A DNA stretch of 64,000 bases from Smallanthus sonchifolius. Its lineage: Eukaryota > Streptophyta > Magnoliopsida > Asterales > Asteraceae. Position numbers and translations under genes: made by a program. The notes under the pieces are model-generated. The model was given only the letters and a program-made list of their open reading frames with translations, ran no database searches and had not been told where the DNA came from. Numbering within the stretch: position 1 is the first letter of the stretch; each line of letters begins with the position of its first letter. Below are positions 21,060 through 31,600 of the stretch, one piece after another. The DNA lies in contig CM042038.1 in the NCBI GenBank assembly GCA_023525975.1, positions 10,231,272 to 10,295,271 on the forward strand, read 5' to 3'.

Positions 21060-23095
21060 TTAAATAGTGATAAACCATTCGCCTTACAAGAGGAAGATAA
21101 GCATTAAATTCTCTTTTAAAATACTAAAATATTTTCTCTCTAGAAGAATTCTCTTACATACGCAAATATTAGATCTTGATTATGATTTATGAGGTCTACC
21201 CTCATGGTAAGGCTAATAGTTTGTTTCTTGTCTAAGGTCATACATTCAAACCTTCAAGCGCACCAGAATTCCAAACAAAACACTACAACAAAACCTTTAT
21301 TACAACGTTTGGTGTGTGTGACTTTTGTTTTACAGAAAAAAAAACACTTGCTTTAGGCCTCGTAATTTTAAGGGCCCTCAATTTTTTTCAACTAATATAA
21401 ATTAGGGTTACCTGCAATAATAAAATCAAAGCATCAGAGAGGGATTGAGAGGCAAAGAGAAATCCGGTCGTATTGTAATGATAGTTGCCAATTAACTTTA
21501 GTAGATCTCACACTTCCAACATCTTTTCCGCCTATTTGAATTGCAACCCTTTTTCTATGACACATGATGGTATTCGATGATAGTCCTAAGACCGAAAACC
21601 CCGCAACTAGAACAAATGTCCTAACGATCCCTAATGTCCACAAAGGTTAGGAAATCAAGTTGCCATTTCGACCTAAGGTTTACGATCAACGACTAATCCA
21701 CTCACAAGATTAGAGCTTTAGCGTCCAGATGAAAAGATATTGGCCCCTAAAAAGGTAAGACATGATCATAACAATCATTAAATGCTCTGACATTGTAGAG
21801 GATGCGGATTGTACGTATGACACAGATAACAGTACAAAGCATGCAGTAAAACACTCCTTGTTGCTACATTTAACTTATTTAATGCTTAATGATACAAGAA
21901 CAATGGTTAACCCTTTACTTTATAAATACTATCTTTAGGAAGGATTGTAAGCATTCGATTTTCTTGCATTCAACACTAAACTATTATCTCTATTTAGAAG
22001 TATTCTTCGACTTATACCTAAGTCAAAACTTGGTCACGAGGCCCAACTCTCCTGAAAAGACTAACGACTTGTTTCTTGTTTCATGTTCCTAACTACGCAC
22101 TGCAAGTTTTATAATTCGTATAGGCTTCAATATCTCTCTGAATCACATTGAGACCACTTTCATGTTGAAATAGTTCGTTAGTAGTCACAAATTTTCAATT
22201 GGATGATTCAAATAGAAATAACAAGACGAGTATGCAAGTTTTGTTTTGAAAATGTACAAGAAATTAGACCAAAGATCATCCTTATATAGGCGGGGAATCA
22301 ACACAACGAAACATTGCAACTCTTCGTGAAAGAGTATAACAGTTTGCGGTTATAACAGCCGACAATTGGATAGTTATATGAACGGGGAAAACTATGGCCA
22401 AAAACTCAATTGACACTAATTTAGTTATTGTTGATGACTTGTATGTCAAAGGTAACTTAGTTAATGTTGAACGCTCAAGTTACAATTGAAGCACATTTGT
22501 CACTGATACCTTGTTGCCAGTGATCAGTTACTATTGATATCTCCTACTACTGAACAAGTTGACACTGATTCTATTAGAGATCATTACTAATGGATCAAGT
22601 TGCTACTCATCTGGAGTAACTTACTAACGACGATTACAATTGATAATCAACCACAACTGATGATCATTTTTCATGCAACTTTTCATTAATTATGCAAATA
22701 CTAAGCAACTTCCATTGTATAATGAACTTGATCCCCATTGATAATTAGTTAAAAATGATAATCATCTCAATCCCCGCTAGGGAAGATGCACCCTTGGAAC
22801 TCTTGGTCACTAGGGGGCGAACCATCATATTCGAAGGTGCTATAAATGAGAATAGTTTTGTATAAGTGTACTTCACACCTCTCAACTTATTTGCTTTGAT
22901 ATTAAGTAAATCCAATTAAATTAAAATCATCTTGATGACACTAAAATCATTAACCAACATTACATCAAACCCTTTAATTCAACACATCTATGAGGTGTTT
23001 CTAAGCATTCAATTACACAAATTAGTTTTTAAGTAAATTGGATTACATAAGGAATTTATCATTCGTAAATATGAATGTCAAAATATATTAAAGCA
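21060..23095. other. Repeat-rich intergenic region
   Basis: Bases 22080-22980 resemble 53280-53930. I see no gene in the remainder. Bases 21190-21260 contain another B-box-like tRNA relic. Confidence 0.45.
22080..22980. repeat. Dispersed repeat, copy 1 (LTR-like)
   Basis: Blocks recur in the same order at 53280-53930: ACCAAAGATCATC plus a TATAGG-like block, then GGTCACTAGGGGGC, then an AATTAAA-rich segment and GATGACAC. Conserved order of non-coding blocks and TATA-like elements suggests LTR or promoter regions of one retroelement family. Ends are not defined. Confidence 0.45.
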
Positions 23096-23386
23096 CTAGT
23101 TTATACACTCATGTATTATATGGAGTTGTTTAATAAAAAAAATAAAAATACAATAATGTGTAAAAATTAAAATAATGTGTAAAACAAAAAATAAAATTCT
23201 TTGTTTCCTTAATTAACTAATAATTCAAATTCAAATTTTATATTATCTTTTTTGAAAATTAAAACATTAACATAATTAAATTTCAAAACTCAAACTTACT
23301 TTAAATAGAGAATATTAGAATATTTTAATGAGAAAAATATGATGATGACATGTGTCATTCTTTGTAATGGTTTATTAGAATAAGGA
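23096..23386 (-). mobile_element. Short non-autonomous Helitron
   Basis: The minus strand begins TCCTTATTCTAATAAACC, passes GACACATGTCATC, and ends in a decayed hairpin (CATATAATACATGAG) followed by TATAAACTAG. It is flanked by A and T. It matches the ends of the other Helitrons here. Confidence 0.55.
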
Positions 23387-23399
23387 TGGGTAATTACTA

Positions 23400-24721
23400 A
23401 AGTTGACTTGAAATCATATTTCAAGATTTTAATTTATTGTGTAAACCGCTTTGATTGTGTTGTTGCACACAAGCATGCTAAAGAAAAAAAGGAGTTATGA
23501 TTGTCAAGTGACTAACAAAAAGCAATATTCAACATATCATTGAGTACCTTAATTTTGTTATAGTAAAGTTATTATCTTTATAGGGTTTCATTTTAGGTGT
23601 TTATGAATGATAAACCCTCATCTAAAGTCTAAACCCACAAAATTGTGTAGAATAGTTTCCAAACTATTTGCGGGTACTCGTTTTTTTTCTTTCGGTGCAT
23701 AAAGTTTGTCCGTATCTTGCAAAATTATAATAGTGCGACTAGAATGGTATCAAGAGAACTCGTATATCGTATATTTTAAATGTGTTCAACAAATTGTATT
23801 TCTTACGACATTATTTGTGACTAAAATTTTCGTGTTTTACTTCGCTTAATTTTCAGGTTTTATTTTCACTAAAATTCATTTCAACTATAGTATATGTGAT
23901 CGTGTGTCTTTTAGAAATCGTATACAACAAATGTGTAATCATACTTTCATGTGTTACAATTTTAAGGAAAACTATTTTTTTTTTTTTTCAAAAAGACCCA
24001 AATTTTAAAATCTTTTTTATGTTTTCAAAAGAAACACTTGTAAGCACGAATACTCCCAATATAAGTATTAGTTTCAGTTATTATTCTATGCATTGATAAT
24101 CCAGATATAAACAATAAGTTATTATTTTTACTTTGAAAACTAACGTCGGTGGTCACTCCTAAGCTACCGACAAAGGTTTAATAAATAACCTTTAACTTTC
24201 TTTATTTTCATTTATTACCCCTCAACTTTCTAAAATTTTAATTTTATCTGTCAAGTTTTCTAAAGTTTCAAGTGTACCTTTGAACAAAATTCTCAACTCT
24301 ATCACTCAAATTTTGTTTCTTTTTTCTTTTACTTTTTTTATATTCGTTTGTAAAAATTAGTTTTTTCTATTTTTATTTTGTTTTTACTTTGTTACTAACT
24401 TCTTTACCGAATTGTCGTTTCAATGTTAACTTCTATTCGCGTAGCAATTTATCTATTTTTCGATCTCTAGAACCGAGTTGTGACAAATTCATACATTTCT
24501 TTTATGTACTTAGTCACGTTATTATCGTCGCCGCAACGCCCGTAACGAGGTTCTTAAACCCGCCACATCGCGTGAGCTTTAATTATGCACTTAAACACGG
24601 TAATGTCATCATACGGCTCCGATGCAACGCGCGAGTCATATTTTCTAGTTACCTTTATTTACCATACAGTTTACATATACTATTATATTTCCTAAGATTT
24701 ACGTATACCTTTATTCACTCA
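23400..24721. other. AT-rich intergenic sequence
   Basis: Only low-complexity A/T sequence and small non-convincing frames are visible. A 121-codon plus-strand frame at 24389-24754 has no family features. Confidence 0.5.
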
Positions 24722-25252
24722 CTAGTTTATAATCTCGTGTATTACACGGGTTGAATAAAATATAATGTAATATGTTAACACGTACATTCGTCAAAATATG
24801 TCTTTAAATAAATGTATTTTGACGTGACATTTATAAATTATGTTAAGTTAATTTTTAAAACATTTTTGTAACTGAGTATTATTGTTTTTATCTAATTAAT
24901 AAATGTAATTCATATTAAATTCATTTGGTTAAATGATATAATAACTATCCATAATTAAATAATAAGTATCCATAATTATATTTATATTAAATATTTTAAA
25001 AATATGTTCTTTTAATATCATTATTTAATTGGATCCGTGTGTTATTCAATTCGGGTAAATGGTTTGAGTGGGAAAAAGAAAATGAAATTGAATGATAGAG
25101 CGACACAAAAAAAAAAAGATAATCATTTATTAGGTTAAGGATTTGACTTTCATAAATCCCAACTTTACCCTACTTTATTCACACATCTCACTCATTAATT
25201 TTCACACCATCATCATAAGAAAGAAAAAAACTAAGTAATCTTTTGATATAGA
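24722..25252 (-). mobile_element. Probable non-autonomous Helitron
   Basis: The 3' end is clear: hairpin CCCGTGTAATACACGAG followed by ATTATAAACTAG, then T. The proposed 5' end (TCTATATCAAAAG at 25252, preceded by A) is weaker. Confidence 0.5.
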
Positions 25253-25818
25253 TAAAATTGTCAAACGAATATTATGTGTTGTATAAAATTGACCTCCCTT
25301 CCCTTATTTGTTATTTTCGGGAAATCATAAACGGATTTGACTTGCTGTTTATAGATTGATAAATCAGTTTGTGCATTTCAAGGTCAGACTGTAACTAACA
25401 TTAGTATGTTTTTTATACCTATAATACAAGAAAACAGATTTTTATTGTCGAAAAAAAAAACAGTAATGGATAAAACACATCCCAAAAAAAAGAAAAACTG
25501 ATTTTTTTTTCAATCTGTTGGTGACGGTAGGAAAACTTGTGGTTTTTTAAATATATGTGATCGAAGTCATTACTCACGTTTCTTTTTCCCACATATATTT
25601 ACTATTGAAACACTCATGGTTATTATACTCACCCACGAATGTGCGACGGATTTGTCCGTAGCATAGTTATAAAAAAAACTAATTTCTGATTTAATATCTA
25701 AGACCATCTTCAACCCGAAAGCCTAAAAACACCCACATAAGCGCATAATCAACCATCACATCACATTTCAGCCCAACCTTCATAAACATTTATTTTCTTT
25801 CATACCCTACAAACATCC

Positions 25819-26130
25819 TTACATTTCCACATATTCACCATTTTTACATTTATTTTTATTTTTCGTATTTATTATCGGAATTGGTTGACCCAGCTGTTGC
25901 AAGGGAGCCGACCCCTCTCGATTCGGAGTCTCCTCGTCGTAGGACAGACGTATGGCCACTCCCTTCAACCTCTGCTCTCGGATATGATCGCTCACCCGTT
26001 GTTGGAGTTTAGGAAAGTGTTCCCTAACTTCGTCGAGGGTGAGCTCCATCATGTTCGACACCTTTATTGGTCCATATGGGGAGCGCACACACTGTATTTC
26101 TTCGAGGATAGGATCGTTCTCCCCAGGCAT
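25819..26130 (-). CDS. Unrecognised ORF, 103 codons
   Basis: The frame has a mixed, non-simple composition (RSPYGPIKVSNMMELT, LDEVREHFPKLQQRVSD, IREQRLKGVAIRLSYDEE), which is more protein-like than neighbouring frames. There is a possible AG acceptor just upstream of the ATG, so it could be a downstream exon. I do not recognise a family. Its last 15 codons run into AT-rich sequence. It may be a fragment of a transposon gene or a lineage-specific gene. Confidence 0.3.
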   Translation of the reverse strand: MPGENDPILEEIQCVRSPYGPIKVSNMMELTLDEVREHFPKLQQRVSDHIREQRLKGVAIRLSYDEETPNREGSAPLQQLGQPIPIINTKNKNKCKNGEYVEM

Positions 26131-26720
26131 TTTCTACTTGCGTGAAAACAACTAATAACAAACAAGGAAAAGTGAATCTGGATGGAAACACACTTTCAGT
26201 GGCTAAACCGAAGTGTGCCCCACAGTGGGCATCACTTGTTAGTTCAAAGACGAACATGTAAAGTATTTCGTATATTAATGTTCGAAGCTTGCCCTTACGG
26301 ATCCTAGGACAAGCTTAATGTTATAAAGTACAACGGTGTGTTATTCAAACTAGAGGGAAAGTCCAGAGTGGAGGAAGGAAACGAGAGTAAAAATGGTATT
26401 TTTCGTATCCGGGGTGTCTTCTTTTGTTCATTTCGAGCGGAATTTATAGTATTTTTATGAAAGGTCAATTTAATAATATTTAGTACTGTAATTTGGGATA
26501 AGTACAAAACTAGTTTAATTTTGTAAAATCACTTCATCTGATTTGTTGCTCTCCAATTTTAAGGAATCAAAGAAGCCCAGGCATGAAACCCATTATAAAC
26601 GGCCCAAGTGCTGACTCACTCACGCCCACGGCCCAGCATACAGGCTCGTTTACGACTTCACTGTATCTATCAAAAAAACCTAACACAGAACACAAACATG
26701 AACAACAATTGACAGATCCA

Positions 26721-26924
26721 TTATGAATACAACTCTCTCTCACCATCACTCGCTTTTCTTTGAAGTTTTGTTGCGTGAATCATTCTCCTTAGTTCTTGGT
26801 TTGTGAGAATCGGGTATTTCTCAGAGGCATAAGATGATATACCTCGTCGTATATCCTGTGATTCGATTCTCTCGTGAGAATAAATATCTGATGTGATAAC
26901 GAGAGTAAAAGCGGTAAATGTCAT
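26721..26924 (-). CDS. Unrecognised small ORF, 67 codons
   Basis: The predicted peptide contains VITSDIYSHERIESQDI and ILTNQELRRMIHATKLQRK, with a helical, charged look. CTATATAAATAA lies about 20 bp before the ATG. That is too close for a normal TATA box, but it might be part of a promoter or LTR. No family is recognised, and it could be an exon or relic of a larger gene. Confidence 0.25.
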   Translation of the reverse strand: MTFTAFTLVITSDIYSHERIESQDIRRGISSYASEKYPILTNQELRRMIHATKLQRKASDGERELYS

Positions 26925-27129
26925 CGAGTTATTTATTTATATAGTCTAGTAGAAATATTAATTGGTGGAGTTTGTAAAGGATTTCAAATTAAATTTTGTA
27001 AAAGAAGCGAAGATACAACAATTTTGAACCTTTTATAATTCCATCAGTTATCCAAGTATAGAAAGATAATGTGATAAGATCTAAAATGTGATAGAATAGA
27101 AAGAAGAATCTCATCCCCTAAGAAAGCAC

Positions 27130-27630
27130 TATGATTATAGGATGCTAAATGGGTCGTGTTGGCGTATCCAACCCGAGTTAAATCCAAATATTTGACACGA
27201 ACCCGAACATAAACACAAACACTCAGGAGTTGACATGAAACACAACCAATTTAACCTAATTTTTATTATTATTATTTTATATATTTTTTTGTATTTTTAA
27301 TACTCTAAAATTGTAAATCTATAAATAAAAAGGCAAAGCTGTATAAAACAATTATGTTTAAATTATAAAACTTAATATCAATTTCTCTTAACTTTTAAAT
27401 TTCGACAAAAAAATGCCTAAACATGACATAAAAAAAATTTAAAAAAATTAATGGGTCAACTCACGAACCCGTCAGGTTGACCTGAACTCGACCCGTTTAG
27501 CTAAACTTGTTGGTGGGTTTGACCTGAAACTGACCTGGACCTTGTTTATGCTAAACCCAAACTTGCAAATTTCATATTAGGTTCACATCATGTTTTCGTG
27601 TCATGTCAAATTTTCACATCCCTAACTGTG
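27130..27630. mobile_element. Possible hAT-like non-autonomous element
   Basis: One end has AGGATGCTAAATGGGTCGTG and the other, inverted, TAGGGATGTGAAAATTTGAC. The interior has GACCCG/CGGGTC-type subterminal motifs. No target duplication was found, so the ends are uncertain. Confidence 0.35.
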
Positions 27631-28230
27631 ACACATAATAAATATAAAAAATATCAAGCAAGTTTTGGTTACTCCTCTTGGTCATAATCTCCTCGGTTCT
27701 TTTCAAACATTCTCATTCACTAAGAAAAGTTTGATAAATATGGGACTCAAATGAGAAGATGGAAAACTTAAAGCTACATGTAAATAGTATATGTATTCGG
27801 TGGTGTGAATTTCAGATACAACACAAGTCTAACATAAAGTAAGTTTAATCTAAACATGTTCGGGTCAGGCGGTCAGCTGTGTCAAACCCACATACATGTT
27901 CTGACCGTTAAGAATTTTATTTTTATAAATTTTAAAAGAAGTTTTATGTAAAAACTTAAAAGATGTTAAGTTTTACGGTTCAAACGATTGTTGTGTTTTT
28001 AAAACTTTAAAATTTATCATTAGAATTAGAATAGTAATATAAAATTTTAGATTAAATCCATATACTGATATAGATGCATACCCCTCTTAAGATTATCTTG
28101 GTTGGTAAAGCATGTCAAGAGGAGCTTTCTTCTCCACGTCAAGAGCTTCACGGGTTGCTCTCCCTTTCTCCTCGCTCCTTCCCTTTCACATTGTACAGCC
28201 GGCCCGACTTGACCTATAGGAACATTTTTT

Positions 28231-28310
28231 TGTCTCTCTCCTTGCCACGTCCTCAACGTCGAACAATTTTTCTGTCTCTCTCCTTGCCACGTCCTCACCG
28301 ACAGATCCCT
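28231..28310. repeat. 42-bp tandem duplication upstream of the sorting nexin gene
   Basis: TGTCTCTCTCCTTGCCACGT occurs at 28231 and again at 28273. It lies in a GC-richer MITE-like patch (28080-28380) about 400 bp before the gene start. Confidence 0.75.
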
Positions 28311-28694
28311 ATCTTTTATATCGACCATGGATTTCTCACATATATAACTTCATAACTAGATTTACCGTCAGAGATGGTCTTTAACTCTCATGTATTATAT
28401 GATGTATGGTTTAAACATATTTATAAAATATTTAAATCGGCTAAACATCAACTAAATAAAAAAGATAAGAATAAAATGTGGCTTCAACGTCAACACTCGC
28501 CGTGTTAACTCCGAAACATGCAGCGCCGGCGATTATCTCTATCACTCCGCAACACTTTGTCCACATTGCCCTCAACTTTAAACCCTATCATTTTAATCCT
28601 ATTTTTCATTTCAGGATGAGATCGGATTAACATCACTCCAAATCAGTTAAAATCCTCTCAATTTCTCACTTCACTTCACGAATTGGAGTAATCG

Positions 28695-31600
28695 ATGATG
28701 TCCTTTGAGAAACAGGGATTCGAAGAATCCCAATTCTACTCTCCTCGTGAAGAAATGGAGTCTCTTGTTCTCCACGACGACTTTAATAACCCTAAACCGT
28801 CCAATTCCAACGGCGGCGCATACGGTTACGGCACCCTACCGTTTGCTGAAATTTTAACTACCGAAGACGGTGATCCTCTTGTACATCCATCATCATCTCA
28901 CACAAACCCTAACTCGTTCAATTCATTCATTGACCCTCCTTCTTACGCGGAGGCGGTATTCAGATCGTTCGATGGTGTAAAATCCAATCAAATCAGCGAC
29001 CACGACGCTGTCTCCACGTCAGAATCGTCTGCTAGTTCTTATTTCTTGAGAATTTCAGTTACGGATCCGCGGAAGAAACACGATCTAGCTAACTCGGTTG
29101 TTTCCGACGGGAAGAATTACTTGACCTACCTGATAACCACATGGACGAACCTTGTAGAGTTTAATGGAACGGAATTTAGTGTCCGGAGACGGTTTAAAGA
29201 TGTTGTGATGTTATCTGATCGGTTATTGGAGTCATACCGAGGGTTTTTTATTCCGACTAGGCCGGATAAAGGTGTGGTTGAGAGCCAGGTTATGCAAAAG
29301 CATGAGTTTATTGAGCAGAGAAGGATGGCTTTGGAGAAGTATTTGAGAAAGCTGGCTGCTCATCCTGTTATACGGCATAGTGAGGATTTAAGAGTGTTTT
29401 TACAGGTGCAGGGGGATCTGCCATTGATAATGACCACGAATGTGGTGTCAGCTGTTGATCGTAGCGAGGTGGTGCATCAGGGGAAGGGAGGGAGGGATTT
29501 GATCAGGATGTTCAAGGAGTTGAGGCAATCAGTTACATATGGTTGGGGTGGGACGAAGCCGCCTCTGGTGGAAGAGGATAGGGATTTCTTGGAGAAGAAG
29601 ATGAAGTTGCAGGATTTTGAGCTGCAGTTGAGTAATGTGTCTCTGCAGGTTAGTAGTTCATGTATAGAATATGCATTTCTACTAGTTTACAGTTCATGTA
29701 ATTAATTATATGCTTGTCATCTAGGGCTTCAAAACTATGAAAGATTGAATATTAGCAAATTGATACACCTAGAAAGTTACTTTTAGTAGTTTAGGGGATG
29801 GCGTGCAATTTGGTGACCGAGAAGTTACGAAATATATACATGTTAAAGGTTTAGATTAGATAGGAATTATAAATTAGGAGTACACATTGCAAACTATGGT
29901 GGTTTGTTCCTATTGAGGTGATGGCTACCATGGATGCTGTTTGATCCTTATTGAGGTTGTGTTTATCTTTAACTGTAAATGTTGTTCTCATGATAGAAAA
30001 CTATGCCCTTGTTAGCAAAATTGTTGTGTTATTGTGTTAATACATAAAAACAATGCTTAATTATAGAACATTGACAAGGGTAGACTGGTGGTTTAGATAT
30101 GCAAATATTCATTACTATTGCTTCTGGCAAGTCTGCACATGGGTAATCTCTTTAAGAAGGCAAACTACCAAAAACACTGTTGGGCTAATTGGTGTGGAGG
30201 CCCGATCAAGGGAGGGTGGCCGGCCCTAGCCTTGGGTTGGCCCACACGTCTTTATTTAGCCGGCCCTAGTTATCTCTATGTGGGCTTGGGCCTAACTTGG
30301 GGATTAAGTTACCTAACCCTAGATTAGTCTCTATATATTGATATCATTGTACTTGTAATTTTGTGAGCACCTGAATAATAAAGAAACCCTAGTTGCAGCA
30401 CAGTGGACGTAGGTCAGCTGACCGAACCACTTTAAATCTTCGTGTAGTTTATTGCTTTCGTGTGTGTGTTCGGTTTAGTGTGTGTGTTCAATCCTAACGA
30501 TCCTAACAATTGGTATCAGAGCTTTGACTCTAGATCGGGATCACACGAGAACACCAGAACCGACACCTTCAGTTCTTTAGTCGTCAGTCACCCAGTCAAC
30601 CGCCGCGTGAACAGTACCGCCGCGTGAACAGTACAGCCGCCGTGAACAGTGTTTTCCGGTGAACAGTCAACCGCCGCCGCCACCAAGCGCTGCTAGGGTT
30701 CCGCCGTCGCCGCCGTTAGGGTTTTCGCAGTCGTCACAGAAGAAGGTTTTAGGTTCCGTTTTTTTTTTCGAAAGCTTTAACAACCAGTCCCGTATCAGCC
30801 GAAATCAGAGATCTATTCTGCAGAAGAACAGTTTGGTTGAATCAAAGAGATCGACTTCAGAAACCTAGAACCAGAGTCAACCGCGTTTGTCAGGTTTTAT
30901 TGTTTCAGTTAAAGTTTCGGTTTTGATTATCAAGTTCGTTATTTCACTGCGTATTAATTAGATTGATTTGCTGCGTTTTGTCTCTATTTATCCATAACCA
31001 GTGTTTCGTTTAGTCAATGCCATGGCTACAGACGGAAAGGTTATAATAGAGAAGTTTGATGGGAATAAGTTTGGTTGGTGGAAGATGCAGATTGAGGCAC
31101 TACTTTGTCAGAAAGACTTAGATGCAGTGCTTGAGGGTGAGAAGCCAGAAGGTATGTCACAAGCAGATTGGGTGAAGATGGATAAGAAAGCCAGAGCAGT
31201 GATAACGCTTTCTCTTCTCTGTCAGAGAATGTTGCCTATAACATCCAGAAGGAGACCTCAGCTAAAGGTATGATGGAAGCATTATCTAACATGTATGAGA
31301 AGCCATCTGCAGCAAATAAGGTTTATCTTATTCGAGAGCTTGTGAATACTAGGATGAAGGAGGGTGACTCGGTAGCAAATCACATCAATAACCTAAATTC
31401 GATATTGTCTCGCTTAGTGTCTATCGATATTAAGTTTGATGATGAGGTCCAAGCCTTACTGTTATTATCCTCATTGCCTGATAGTTGGCCCGGAACCGTA
31501 ACTGCTGTTACAAGCACTTCGAAATCGAGTAAGTTTACGTTTGAGAAGATGCGGGATCTTATTCTGGGAGAGGATGCTCGACGTCGTGGTTCAGGTGAGT

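Noticed and set aside
24389..24754. 121-codon plus-strand frame
   Set aside because: It is AT-rich with low-complexity residues, without a promoter or family motif, and runs into a Helitron end.
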